Shown here: positions 46,031 to 58,185 of the stretch, one piece after another
Layout: each line of letters opens with the position of its first letter
Numbering within the stretch: position 1 is the stretch's first letter
Source: Aspidiotus rigidus
Taxonomy: Eukaryota > Arthropoda > Insecta > Hemiptera > Diaspididae
Direction of reading: 5' to 3'
Assembly (NCBI GenBank): GCA_035079385.1
Contig: JAVHKY010000015.1
Coordinates: forward strand, 5,766,001-5,830,000
Length of the DNA: 64,000 bases
Position numbers and translations under genes: made by a program
Notes under the pieces: generated by a model
What the model was told of the DNA's origin: nothing
Seen by the model: the letters and a program-made list of their open reading frames with translations, nothing else
The model's database searches: none

Positions 46031-47780
46031 CTCTGGGTGGGTAAGACAAATATTCGAGGGCCAGCGCACCTCTCCCCATAACTTTTTTAGCTCAGTCATC
46101 TCAATCTCTTTATTTGAAAAGCAAAACGGATCCACCTGCCAAGGAGGCCGGACGACGAGGATATCAAAATTGGTGAATTTGGTTCGTGGTCCTCTTTGAA
46201 AGCATTCTAGATATCGCCACTAGCGCTCCTTCGTGATTTCGAATATGTGAATTCGCAAGATTTGCTCGACTGCTTGATGGCTTAACGAGAAACCATCAAA
46301 ATCACGGAGGCTGTGGCATAGAGGTGTCTTGTCCCACTCATTCTATGCAGAAAACGTAGAACTTGAATGCAAGGACAGCCATCAGCTCGGAACTTCAGCC
46401 GCTGTACGTCCACGAAGGGGAGCCTCATCAAGTATAGAAAGGGAGGAAAAAGTATCAAATGCAAGGTGAAAAGAAGGTCTTATTGTTCTGCAAACTCGGG
46501 GACTTTTTGAAATCTGTGTGACAAATTCGCTTTAGGAAGATGATGTCACGAACTGATGACGTCATGAGTGGGTTTCGATATCAAGAATTGAATTATTCAG
46601 AAAATTAAAATTATAATTCTTCTAAAATTGATTTTTAATTATAGAAACTTTTATCACTAATTTTGAAATCTAGAATACGATTTATTTCGATTTGTTTGGG
46701 TAGATGTCCTTACAAGAAATATTTTCATAAATTTTTTCTAATTTGATTTTTAAAATTAGAATCAATTTATATGCGACATAAAAATTAAAATTTATTAATA
46801 CATGTTATTAAAATAAATTCTATAAAAATTTATTTGTACTCAAATTAATTTTATTTTGAAAATAAGAAACTAATGTACCTATTGTAATTTTTTAGAAAAT
46901 TTTATTGTATTAAAAAAAATTTAAATATAATATTTTGAATTTCCCTCCCCATTAGTGTATAATTCAAAACCTATCAAATATATAGATTAATTTATTAAAA
47001 TTTGAAACTAATTGAAGTTGAATAGTTAAAAATTAAATAATAAATGTTCGATTGAGATGTTGACGAATATTTCTACAGAAAAAGATTCATAGAACGAATT
47101 TCAGGAGGCGGGAAGAGATGTGCGTGTCTAATAAAACACCTTGAATTACGAGTGAATTAATTAATTATTGCGCTTAATTTATTTTGAAAATGTTCTCCCT
47201 TGAAATATTGACAATCATCTTAAAAAAAGTTAGAAAAATGACAGACCAATTTTTCAGATTTCCGATTAGGCTCAGTGAATTGCATTTCATCTGTGCTGAA
47301 TTATTCTGCAAAGTTGACGTCATGCGCTCTCAATTTGTGCTGCAAGTTTCCAATTTCGTGTTTTTCCTCTTCAGGGGATATTAACAACCTTCTCAGGAAG
47401 AGCTGAAAGTTTTTTTTTAATAAAAAGTTTCAAATGGAGCCAATGATTTGTGCAGAAAATTACACATTCGGCGTTTCCACTCTCTCCACATTGAGGATAT
47501 CTTGTACTCGACTTGTGCTGACTGTCGGTATGGATGGCGAGCAAGACTTGGAGAAGCTTTACAACAAAAGGAGTTAGAGGGAGGGGACTCGAGAACAGAA
47601 AAAATGACGGCTTCCTTAACGAAGTTAAACGAGGAACGCAGGGAACCTGTTTTATGATTCGAATGGATTTGGTATTGAAAATTCAAGGAAGCCTAGATTT
47701 GGAGAAAGGTAGTAAAAAGAAGGCCTAGACCAACTATTAGTCTAATATAATATAGTTGGATAAATCAGGTTCCTTGTTAA
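46031..47780. other. Unassigned, with AT-rich block
   Basis: No gene recognised. 46560-47060 is strongly AT-rich like 5690-6660. Small open frames at 46282-46464 and 47184-47728 have no motif. Confidence 0.45.
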
Positions 47781-48000
47781 AATTTCCACTCTTGAGCTAT
47801 ATATGATAGGAGGGGGGGGGTCGAATTTTTCCTAAGTCCCCCCTCCTATCATCTATAGCTCGAGAGTCGAAATTTTTTCTAAGTCCCCCTCCTATCATAT
47901 ATAGCTCGAGAGTCGAAATTTTTCTAAGTTTTTCGCTGGACGGCGCACGGCAGATTTCTCAAATAGCCCCCCATAAAACAGGTTCCCTGTTAAAATTCCG
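47781..48000. repeat. Dispersed tatcatatatagctcgag repeat module
   Basis: Two to three direct units of ctaagtccccctcctatcat, atatagctcgagagtcgaaat, preceded by an inverted unit (gagctatatatgataggagg). It ends with gacggcgcacggc and the palindrome aacaggttccctgttaa at 47976. Related pieces lie at 23450-23470, 24640-24760, 52490-52530 and 60935-61075, so this is an interspersed family of unknown type. Confidence 0.7.
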
Positions 48001-48246
48001 AGCTTCGAACAATTCATATGAGAGAGGGACGAGAAGATTGAAAACATTTTAAGCATTCAACTACATTATTTTGAATTAGGGGAAGACTTCGAAAACTTCC
48101 AGCTTTCTGGCGATACACTTAGAGGAGAAGATGTTTGGGAAAAAATTTGACTTCCGAGATACGTATACAAGAGGAGGGGACTTAAGTAGAAGCGGCTTTG
48201 CTCGCACTATAATTACTCGTAGATACAAATAAGATTGTAATGAAGG

Positions 48247-48285
48247 TTAACGTTTCGACGCTTCTACGGCGTCTTCATCGGAACC
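48247..48285 (-). ncRNA. Hammerhead-like motif 2 of PLE-C
   Basis: Minus strand: CCGATGA, stem II GACGC with GCGTC (5 bp, perfect) around cgtagaa, then GAAACG. The core differs from CUGANGA by U to C. It is located at the outer end of the PLE-C 3' region. Confidence 0.5.
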
Positions 48286-48446
48286 AACTAAAAAATGAAC
48301 TGACCGCTTTTACTTCAATAATTAGAGGATAGGGTTATGAAAAAGTTTCTATCATCGATCTGTATTTAAGAGAAGAAGATATATACGCGAAAAAGACGAA
48401 TACTCCGAATGGAGAGTAAACCTTGCAAACCGCAGAAAATACAAAA

Positions 48447-48482
48447 CGACGAGCGCTTTCGGTTAATAAACCATCTTCAAGC
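48447..48482 (-). ncRNA. Hammerhead-like motif 1 of PLE-C
   Basis: Minus strand: TTGAAGA (core C3 to U), stem II TGGTT-tatt-AACC, GAAAGCGCTCG. Same layout as the motifs in PLE-A and PLE-D, downstream of the GIY-YIG stop at 48526. Confidence 0.52.
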
Positions 48483-48525
48483 CTGAAATAAAAGCAACTG
48501 ACGAACGGAGGAGAAGAACAATGTA

Positions 48526-49235
48526 TTAAGATTGGCTAAACGAGAAATCACGGTGTGAATCACAGACCAGTTCGATCAGGCCATCCTCCGGAATGAACGA
48601 GTTGAGTACAGTGATACCGTCAGTGTTGCGATGACGCATTATCTCTATATACTCGAGGGCGATGCGCTTTCGGTACGAATTCTCCTTATGGAGGAGCTTT
48701 TCGGATCCCTCACGGAAGCTGTGGCCACTGTTTATCAAATGATCCGCAAAACCAGACTCCCCAAGCGTCCCTTCTCCCAAGACTTCAGGTGCTCAGCTAC
48801 TCTAACTTTCATTTGGCAGCTGGTCTCACCAATATAAAAGCCTCCACAATCCCCACATTCCAACTTATAAACACCACTCCTCTCATCAATGGGTATGGGG
48901 TCCTTCAGTCTCACAAACAACCCCTTAACTGTTGTAGGGTTGTACGCGGGTCTGAAGCCAAACAGGCGGAGGGCCCGACCCAATTGGAGGGAGAACTTCC
49001 CCAGAAAAGGGAGACTGATCCAACGCAACCGGCGATCACGGACCATATCTCGGGGGAGGGAGGTGGTGGAATCAAGAATGCTCCTTGTAACTTTCCTCCG
49101 GACCATCACGTCAACGTCGACATTGACCCCAGGTGTTTTATTGTGCGTACTTCTTTCTTAAAAGCAGACTGACTCAACGGAATACGAGTCAGTCTGTGAA
49201 CTAGGCTATGAAATGCAGCCATCTTGTGAGCAACA
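48526..49235 (-). pseudogene. PLE-C RT tail, linker and GIY-YIG endonuclease (frameshifted)
   Basis: Linker RLRWISLPFLGKFSLQLGRA, LKDPIPIDERSGVYKLECGD, then YIGETSCQMKVRVAEHLKSW. A one-base shift near 48770 moves to GESGFADHLINSGHSFREGS and ENSYRKRIALEYIEIMRHRN, ending at 48526. GVY and YIG halves of the nuclease motif and the Arg after YIG are present. Another break near 49110 separates the RT tail. Not translatable as one protein. Confidence 0.87.
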
Positions 49236-49649
49236 GTAACTTAGAGGAACGGATTCGTTTAGAAGAAGATATCTCGACCTTCAATCTGTACGTGTGAAGA
49301 GCGGCGCGGCGACTTCGAAAAATTCCGACCACCGAACTGCACAAATCAGAGGGAGAGTTGGAAAAATTCCTACAATCTAGCTGTTTATAACGAAGAAAGG
49401 GTGGGGTGGACTTTAAAAAATTAAACTTCCTCAGCTGTATGTAAGAGGACAAAACTTTGGAGAATTTCGATCTTCAAACAATGTGCATGAGGGACCGGAA
49501 CTTGAAAATTTCTGGAACGATTGGAAGGTAAGGATACCAGAATTTTTATCCTAGCAACTGCCAATTATCGAAATGGGTTCTGTATGTCTTCTGGCTCCCC
49601 TCCATCAAGGACTGAAGGGGGAAGGGAGGTCCATAATGGAAAAAAATTT
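49236..49649. other. Unassigned
   Basis: No gene or repeat end recognised. It holds four direct aaaaattcc/gaatttcg words spaced 50-70 bp (near 49316, 49364, 49460), perhaps a very old tandem repeat. Confidence 0.35.
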
Positions 49650-49709
49650 CGAACTTTAGCCTTCATTATACTGGGCCTAATATACTATACTTCTAGGCTT
49701 GTAATACGT

Positions 49710-50664
49710 GGGTTATGGTCATATAGGCGCCGACGATTAGGCGCCGACGAATAGGCGCGGACGATTAGGCGCAACAATCATTCAGACGCCGCATTCATTT
49801 GGACGCCGTGACGTATTTTTTGTAACTTGGTTCGCCTAAATGGAGTTTGATTCAAAAATTCGAAGTCGTGTTCCCTCCTGCGGAAGTTGGAGCCTGCTTA
49901 TTTCATTTTGCACAAAATGTATTACGACATGTTAAGGCTAATCGTTTACAGAAGGCTTACCAGAATGATACTCGTATCAATCAACATGTACGCATGATCA
50001 TGCATTGGCCTTTGTTCCCCCAGTTGACGTTATCCAAGCTTTTGAAAAGCTCGAAGGATACGTTGATGCGACACTTGAACCTGTCTCAGAGTACGTAGAA
50101 GACTACTACATTGGTCGAAGGCAGCGGAGAGGGAGAAAAACGCCTCAGTTTCCAATTACTTTATGGAATATGTACAATAGAACACTAAGCAATCAGCCCC
50201 AGACGAATAATAGTGCTGAAGCGGGTCATCGACGTTTTCAAGCGGAGCTCAACTTGTCTCATTCATCCATTTGGCGTTTCATAGATAACTTGCGCACAGC
50301 GCAAAAAGCGAGAGATGTTGACTACGATCAACTCGAAGCCGGCTCCGAACCGACGGCTAGGAGACCTAAATATATCAAATTAGATAGAAGGTTGAGGAAA
50401 ATAGTTTTAGATTACAAAAATAGGTCAATTATCGAATATTTACGAGGAATAGCGCATAACGTTTGCCGGTGAACGTTATGAACATTGTAGGTAGCTCAAT
50501 GAATTTTTAAAAATTGTTTCATTTTAATAAAAAAAATTAATTCGCGCCTAAGTGTTCTTGCGTCTACTTGAATGGGCGCCTAATTGATTTTTCAGTTCTT
50601 CGCGCCTAATTGTCCGCGCCTAAACGTCGGCGCCTAATCGTCGGCGCCTAAATGATACCAACCC
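49710..50664 (+). mobile_element. Complete 955-bp Mutator-like element (MULE), non-autonomous
   Basis: Flanked by the 9-bp duplication gtaatacgt (49701-49709 and 50665-50673), the usual MULE length. The TIRs begin GGGTTATGGTCAT and GGGTTGGTATCAT, each continuing into about four subrepeats of AGGCGCCGACGATT-type. Inside is a C-terminal transposase fragment on the plus strand. The 5' coding part including the first catalytic residues is deleted. Confidence 0.93.
49840..50472 (+). pseudogene. MULE transposase, C-terminal fragment (one frameshift)
   Basis: Reads ACLFHFAQNVLRHVKANRLQ (the C-x-FHF zinc-like box), NQHVRMIM, then after a frameshift near 50002 LAFVPPVDVIQAFEKLEG, VEDYYIG, PQFPITLWNMYNRTL, QTNNSAEAGHRRFQAELN and SIWRFIDNLRTAQ. 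These are the ordered landmarks of MULE transposases (FHF, FVP.DV..AF, FP..LWN.Y, TNN..E..H..F). About 190 residues remain of a protein usually several hundred long. It ends at 50472, well inside the right TIR. Confidence 0.92.
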
Positions 50665-50767
50665 GTAATACGTAGCCTGGAAAATGTCAAACCGTAGTCT
50701 TCATTATACTACGCCTAATAGACCATACTAGGCCTAATGATTATGATGTGCACGTGTTATTAGGCAG

Positions 50768-51830
50768 GAAGAAGTCTTCTTGAAGCCTGCGGGATTGAAA
50801 CTAAATTACCAAGAAACAAAAATTATGCTTTTGACTGGCGTAAGAGGTCCAAAACCGGCCCTAACGTCCAACCTTAATGGCACACTAGTTCGAAACGTCA
50901 TGACGTTCAATTACCTAGGTATCATTTTAGATGAATCTTTGAATTGGCTCCCGCTCCTCAAGGAGATATATAAGAAGAGCGCAGTGGTATGACGAAGATC
51001 TGCATCATTGCAAGAAACACTCTTGGCTACAGTTCCGATGCCCGTTGATTAACGGGACAGTAGGTTCTATGCTTCTTTATGCAAGTGCCTGCTGGGCACA
51101 CCGGTTCAAGACAAAATACATAAGACAAATTGTAGATCGCATACATAGGATCATGATAATTTGTTACGGGAGATTATACCGTACTGTTTCATACATTCCC
51201 GCCACAGTTACCACCAGGTGGCTTCTCATGAAATACCAAATTGCGGAAAGATGTGTTTTATGAGCAATCAGGAAGAAGGTTGACTCACTGGGACAAACCA
51301 TCCTTAGAGTTCCAACGGAGGTGGTTGACAAAAGGGAGTACCTTAGGAACAAGGCTGTAGAAAGATGAAATAAACAGCGGTCAAAGTGCAGAAAAGGCGC
51401 GTGGACCAAGCCACAAGCTTTATACTGGGCATGGCCCTATCGGGCTATGGTAGCTTTTCAGCATACCGATACAGAATCAAGAAAAACAAATCGACGGCCT
51501 GCACTTGTGGTGCAACGATACAGGATGCTCGCCATGTTTATATGGAGTGTCCTGTATATGCAGAAGGAAGGCCAACAGTGTGGAGCAACTGGGATTTGGT
51601 GACGACATACCTGATTGCCCAGACTACTGCGCTTTGGAACCTGAGCTTGAAGAAACCCGTAGAAGAATTGAGGACACCGAAGGAGTAAGCAACCCACTGT
51701 AGTAGTACCTACCAGCATAATACCCTGTGGAACCACTATGTCAAACATAGTTCAGATTATGGACAAGCTGCAGATGGACAGCCCATGCAGATATGGCAGA
51801 CAAGCTGTGGACGACAGTGCTGAAGTAGGA
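50768..51830 (+). pseudogene. R1-like LINE fragment, RT tail and zinc-binding C-terminus
   Basis: Plus strand: GLKLNYQETKIMLLTGVRG, TFNYLGIILDESLNWLPLLK, then INGTVGSMLLYASACWAHRF and IVDRIHRIMIICYGRLYRTV. After frameshifts come FILGMALSGYGSFSAYRYRI and the C-terminal ACTCGATIQDARHVYMECPV box. Order and motifs fit R1/Jockey-group LINEs. The RT catalytic motifs are upstream and missing. Stops and shifts near 50990, 51262 and 51370 break it. Confidence 0.85.
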
Positions 51831-52489
51831 AAATATAGTCAAATTAAACAATTTCAGTCTTTTTTGGAGGTTTTTTTCTTTTTTTTTCGGGGGGGGGGGC
51901 GTTTCCATGCCCCTCGTAAATCCGCCCCTGATACTAGGCCTATAATAAATAGCCCAAGATATTTCAAGCTTTAGCCTTCATTATAATAGGCCTAATATAC
52001 TATACTAGGCCTATAAGAAGTAGCGTGGAAAATATCAAACCTTAGCCTTTATTATACTAAGCCTAATATACCATAATATAGGCCTATAATACGTAGCCTA
52101 AAAAATTTCAAACTCCAGCCTTAATTATCCTGGGCCTAATGTAGTATACGAGGCCTCTAGTTGGCCTAAAATTTTGAACTTTAGCCTTCATTGTAATAGG
52201 CCTAATATACTATACTAGGCCTATAAGAAGTAGCCTGGGAAATGTCAAACCTTAACCATCATTATACCAAGCCTCATATACCATACTAGGCCTATAATAC
52301 GTAGCCTAAAAAATTTCAAACGCCAGCCTTAATTATACTGGGCCTAACATACTATACTAGGCCTATAATTAGCGATTTTAGCCTCCGTTACAATAGGCTT
52401 GATATACAGTATAACCAGGCTTATAATAACTGGGTTTAATATACAGTATATAATACTAAACTAGCTTGAAAGCTCGGAGGAAGAAATTT

Positions 52490-54229
52490 TTCTGAGTCCC
52501 CCTCCTATTATCCGATAAAACAGGTTCCCTGTTAATAGTCACATAAATGAGCCTTAAGCATAAGAATAACCCCAGTTACTCCCTGCGATAAACTTTCAGT
52601 ACGTAGGGGAGGGCTGGGCTAGGTACAATAGTTACTATAATCTCTCCATCCATTACTGAGCACTGCTCTCGTAAACTCAATGATAGATAATAGGGAATAA
52701 ATTTCCCCCTTTCCGCAAGTGAAGATTGGGGTCAAAAAAAAAAAACTCGTTTAGGCTCAGTATACAGGAGCGTAGGCCTAGTATAAACCTAATATAGTTT
52801 CAGTACACCGGATGACCTCGCAGATTTATAGGGTGGGGGGGGGGGGCTACACGTGGATATGGGTGAAGGGGGGGGGGCACTCGCAAAATTTCGAATTAGG
52901 GGTCAGGGCAGAGTAAAGACATGCAACATATCAAAACTCTACCGTACAATTCGGCATAAATGTAGCACAAACGATTCCATCAATACTTGCCCCAAAAATC
53001 TACTAATTTTTCAAATTAGGTATTGCATATCTACAGCCGCCCCTCCCCCCCCAACGGTTGGAGGGGAAGGAGAGCAGAATAAAAGATCAACTCGGCGGCA
53101 CAATCCAGCACAATCGAATACATGAACCTTGCGTTTTTACTAATATGAGGAGGGAGACACGAAAAAATTTTGACCATCAAGCTGTATACTATTAGAGAAA
53201 AAACACTCACGCAGTCGCGTGAGTAGTACACGACTTTTCTTCCCACAATGCAAGAAACATTGAGAGAGTCACTCCCTCTCTTTAAATTAAATACCAATGA
53301 CCTGTCAATCATGTCAAACATTTGTAGAATAAACAATAAAACTCAGTTTATAAATTCTATCACTACGATGTCACATCAACAGATAACAGAGTAAAGATAC
53401 CTATAATCCAATAAGGAAACCTGAATTTTGTTATACTTTAGGCTAAGAGTCATCTAAAACCTACAAAACGTCTCCAGAAAAACCACTCCCCCTCCCCCTG
53501 TCCAAACTGCTACGAGGCTATAACAGTTGTTTCTAATAAAAAAGAGCTCTACAATCATTTTTTCCCATACCTTATTCTTAGCATATTATTAGTCTAGTAT
53601 ACTGTATATTAGGATGAGTGGTTCAATTCTTTATCACTTCCGATTTCTGGCATCTCTTAAAGCTATCTCGAGCTGCTATTCCTCTCGTGCACTCATAAAT
53701 TGCCTTCACGCTATCATATCACCATTTTCTATGCACACTCCACCCCAACATTCTTCATCTGGGAATCCAGCTACAACGAGATCCCGAAAAACTAAAAAAA
53801 TCGATGTCGAAACGAAAGAAGCAACCAATCACCCAATAGTCAACCCCTCATTCCTTCCCTCACGCTTCAACCATTCCAAACGTATTAACAAAATACCTCA
53901 CTTTTCTAGCTAGAAAATTCGGTAAAAATATATAGCACCCAAGCCCGGTTTACTCGTTAGTCTAATCTCAAATCTCACTCAAAAAAGCCAGTCCAAATTG
54001 AAAATAATCTTTCCATCTCTTTTGACACCTCAAATCAACTATGAACCACTATTAATTATGTACCCATACATGAAAAAATGACAAATAAATCAATTATTAA
54101 TTAAGAGTGAAATCACCCAGGTATAGTCTCGCATCAGCACACTTGATGAAGATTAAAAAATTGTACTTAATCATTCAAACTCAAGGTTTTCACTAAAATC
54201 AGTCGAATAACAAATTAAGAAAAATAAAA
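52490..54229. other. Unassigned, with a G-rich dispersed repeat
   Basis: No gene recognised. 52830-52945 (G-runs, cactcgcaaaatttc, aaagacatgcaacat) resembles 8745-8830 (G-run, gtactcgcgagtttc, aaagacatggaacat). 52490-52530 belongs to the tatcatatatagct family with aacaggttccctgttaa. The open frame at 53614-53913 has no motif I can name. Confidence 0.45.
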
Positions 54230-54690
54230 CGTGAACCCACATTTTGGTCCTCATCCCAACGAAATTCAAGGAGGTCATTTTAGCTCGGCTGCGAATAGGC
54301 CAACTCGTCTTACTCATACTTATCTTCTCACTAATCTCGCTCCTCCATCATGCCCTCACTGTCTCCAAGAAAATTTATCAGTTGATCATTTTATTTTCTC
54401 ATGCCCCGTCCTGCAACCCACTCGAACCTCCCTAAATATATCTTCCAATATCAATGCAGCACTAAACAACAACTCCGAAACCATCGACTCAACCCTAACT
54501 TATTTACGCACCACTCAATTCTACAACTTCATATAATTCACCAACAAATTCCGTTCGATCACCACTCAATTCCACCAATACGTACCTAATTTAACCTAAT
54601 TCAAGTAATGTTCTAAAATAAGATTGTAACGCCGAGCAAATAACCCTCGTGCAGTTTATAATGCTCGTAAAATAATAATAAAAAAAAAAA
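54230..54690 (+). pseudogene. LINE 3' end (same family as 9885-10870)
   Basis: Plus strand: EVILARLRIG, then after a one-base shift TRLTHTYLLTNLAPPSCPHC, LSVDHFIFSCPVL and a stop near 54536. The 3' UTR ends aacgccgagcaaataaccct, cgtgcag, gctcgtaaaa and an A-run at 54672-54690. That end is shared with the minus-strand copy at 9885-9950. Confidence 0.83.
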
Positions 54691-55077
54691 AAAACTATCG
54701 AGTATGACTAATAATAATGAAAAATAGCTAGAAAAATGAACAACTCGCCATTGCCACTATCCGTTCAAAAATAAATTTAACAAAACAAATAAAATTTGAC
54801 AAAACAAAATTCAACGCTCTAGGGGCTGTGGGAAGCGAGATACAAGTGTACTAAATTTGAACGAAAAGGTTTCATCAGAAATAAAATCCAATGAACCCTT
54901 GGTAAAGAACGAACGAAGAATGAACCTGTCGAATGATGAAAGGTTCTTCACAATACACGTACTGATAACGAAAGTGGTAAACGTATAGGAAAATCCGCTT
55001 CTCCTAACGTAAGCAGCTACTCGCAGCTATTCGTAAGAAGCTACTCGTAATAGTGAAAAATTTTCAACAAAAGTAAA
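54691..55077. other. Unassigned
   Basis: Nothing recognised apart from cagctactcg-type words at 55010-55040. Confidence 0.4.
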
Positions 55078-55380
55078 AATTTCTCGAGAACTACTCATCC
55101 GATCCTCAAAAAAAAATGCAGGTGCACATCTTCAAATATAATACTACAATATGGCCGAGTTACAAAAAAATCCATCGGGTAGTTTCGGAGGAGTTCCGCG
55201 GACAAAAAGGTACTCGAAATACTGCAAAATTTCTCAACAAATTGAAAATTTCTCGAGAACTACTCATCCGATTTTCAAAAAAATTGCAGGTGCACATCTT
55301 CAGATATACTACTACAATATGGCCAAGTTACAAAAAAATCCATCGGGTAGTTTCAGAGGAGTTCCGCGGACAAAAAAATC
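55078..55380. repeat. 169-bp tandem duplication
   Basis: Two units start at tctcgagaactactcatccg (55082 and 55251) and share gcaggtgcacatcttca, acaatatggcc, aaaaaaatccatcgggtag and gagttccgcggacaaaaa with few differences. The open frames over it are repeats of themselves, without a known motif. Confidence 0.9.
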
Positions 55381-55440
55381 TTATATATATATAAGGAAAC
55401 CTGAAATTTTTTTTTATGCTAGTTGTGATCTAGGACCCTA

Positions 55441-58185
55441 AAACGTCGAGAAAGTTCATTACCCACTCCCCCTGTTGACCTTGCTACGGGTGTAATACCT
55501 CACTTTTCTAGTTAGAAAAGTCGGTAAAATACCGACCGTGTAGCGAATCGTGGCTGTGTACGGAACTTTGAAAATTTTTGATTTGTAAGCGATACATACA
55601 GAAATACATAATTCTTTGAAAAAATGTCGTAATCGATTACCGAAATCGGTTTTTAGAATCGACGACAAAGAGTCCCTTCTTACGAGTAGAACAAGGTTTT
55701 CGCTCTTCTCAGTTAACGGAATTCAAGAAAAGAGTTGAGACCCCACGGACAGGGAACAAATTTCATTCTCACGGCACCTAAGCTCCTCAAGGACTCTCTT
55801 AAAACATGGTTGTTTCTATAGGAAATATTTCTCACTCAATGCTGTATCCCGTTAGACCAACAACATTAAATTTACGAATTTTTTTTTCTGAATACTCACG
55901 ACTGAACGTCAAATTTTCTGTCGGACAACACTTAATTAATCACATGTTTTATGAAACAGGTTTTTTGTAGAAATTTGTTGCCTGGACTCTAATAAATTCT
56001 ATACCTATATCGTAGCTTTGTAAAACTATACTCTTCTCACTATCAATCAAGCGCTTTATGACTCAGTGCAGAAATTTTCTCGTATCTAGGACAAACTCAT
56101 ACTTTATGCTTGGGCATTTGGACGTCATTCCTTTCCTATACGCTCGTCAACTCTTCTTCGAGATCGACTCCCCTGCTTTCGCCCCTAGTTCACCATACTG
56201 TAAAGTATTATCTGTGTACGCGGTCTCTCGTGCGGAACTTTAGGACGAGATAAGGTGAGCTTCGTTTCCGAGAACGACTCAACCGTTTTCTTCTCTTCGC
56301 ACTTTTATCGGAATCCGTTCGACGTGCATCTCACCATTATACAATATTTTGCAACAAATTGACCTTACGGACATCAATGACGGTAAGTCGGTTGTATAAA
56401 AGACGGTGAAGCGCGTGTATATCAGTACCTAATAGGTGCATGTACTCTAATCATCAGAATTTGTCGGAACGAATATATATATTGCACGCGATCAAATCAT
56501 ATTCCGTTCGATAATCGCGTTGAACATCTGTAAGAAGTTGGTGCACACACTTCGACACGCTTAAAAGAAAACTCGTACGTCAATTTCTTACTGAAACCTT
56601 ATTCCGAGTACTATGAAGGTCACTCATCCATTTATACTTCTAGAAATTATTGAAGTTTTGTTGCGCAAAAATTTGAAAAATATGGGAAACTGAGAAGCAG
56701 AAATTTCTTCGCAATTTTACAAAATCCTATAGGTATACATCGTTCTCGATATTATATGATTTTCGAAGACGAGCCATAAATCGCTATATATTATATTTAC
56801 GTCAGTTATCTATTTCACTCAATCCATATTATATAGGTATCTTTCACGACATACGAGTTTTTATGTAACGAAGAAAATGGAACGTACACGTGCGCTGACG
56901 TCGTATAGGTGTAGGAGCGATTGGTCTGATGGGGAATCAAGCTAATCAAAATCAATTAGAACATCGCCGAGGAAATTTGAAAAAAAAAATAGATTAATTA
57001 ATACGCTATACGAAGAAGTCAAACTTCCGAAATACAGATTACGCACTATCATATAAATTACCATCGAGTCATATAGCCGAAAAGCCGAAATTCTCTAATT
57101 ACGAATTGTCCCTAACATATAAATTGACCTCGATTTTTTCATTCTCTCCTAAATTCTTCATTCGGTATCAATAATAATTTATCTCGAATGCGATGCACCG
57201 AAAACCGGCAATTTGCAGAGGAGTTCTTAGACCACCTAGACTCCAGGGCTGGTAGATACTTCCATCGACACGAGACCAAACTCTACTAGAATCGGAACAA
57301 CGCGGCCAGACCTCGCTATCACTTTCTTAAAATCTTGCGAAATTTTAGCGACACTAAAACTGTGGGCGAATTCCTTTCACAATAGATTCCATTCTGTCCG
57401 ATAACGAAATGTCGAGCGTCATGATTCCAAAACTACCTATCTGCTCTTACTAAGCGCAAAATCACGTCAAACCTCCTCCGTTTAAAAGAACTAATCGACT
57501 CGAGTCTGGTATTCCCACAATCATCATTCTGTACTTCAGCCGTAAATTCATGCTAGAAAGTCGAACATCGTTTGTCGATGGAATTGATCTTCGTTCATCA
57601 CTCATTTACCTCCGCGCTTTTGAACAAGTGCTCAGCTAGTTATCGATGCTGGCTGGCTTTGCTACCTACGAATAAGAGGAACATGATTTACGAGATACAC
57701 ATTCGTCCCTGACAATTGTTTTTTCTTTAATTCGAACTCAGTTTTCTCGAACGTATCTAGTCTATCCACGTTTCTCTTTTCATTTTTTTTTGTTTTCGTA
57801 ATACCACGCAAGCTGTATTCCCTTTTTCAGTCCGACTAACGACCCTATCGTCCTTTCACATAAGATCGGTTAGCTGATTCATTTCAACACTATAAAGTGA
57901 GGCCAAGAGCCCGAACCAAAATTGGTAAAGTACTGCGAGACATCCAAGAGAATATGAGCCGAACCAATGCGTGCCTACTAAATTTGGGGTGGAAAAAGAG
58001 CTGCAATTCTGAGGGGCAACTCAGCATGTGTTAGAGCCGTGTAAAGCTGAGCTATGTCAGAATATTACAGTGGATATCTATAAAGGATCTGAGGAGAGAT
58101 GGCACTAGATTCGAACTGTGGTAGCAGGCGCCGATAATGAGACACCTGAGTATGAAGTGGTGTTGAGTGAGGATCTACGAGCACG
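55441..58185. other. Unassigned 2.7 kb
   Basis: No gene, RNA gene or element recognised. The texture resembles unique intergenic sequence. Confidence 0.5.

Larger units (their letters stand above)
48240..49235 (-). mobile_element. PLE-C, 5'-truncated Penelope-like element
   Basis: Minus-strand PLE 3' end: RT C-terminus (KMAAFHSLVHRLTRIPLS-like, near 49230), linker, GIY-YIG and a 3' UTR with two hammerhead-like motifs. The RT core is absent. Closest in protein sequence to PLE-D and PLE-A. Target duplication not identified. Confidence 0.83.
49650..52450. repeat. ~70-bp satellite array, twice interrupted
   Basis: Monomers of the form ctttagccttcattatacta, ggcctaatatactatac, taggcctataatacgtagcc, taaaaaatttcaaac. 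One lies at 49651-49709, part of one at 50674-50740, and about seven at 51960-52440 with starts near 51968, 52043, 52112, 52178, 52249, 52321 and 52382. The MULE (49710-50664) and an R1-like LINE fragment (50768-51830) separate them. In the right block the monomers follow an A-B-C, A-B-C order. Confidence 0.85.

Noticed and set aside
53614..53913. 99-codon open frame
   Set aside because: No recognisable motif, low-complexity Ser/Pro/Thr-rich translation and no neighbour support; not called as a gene.
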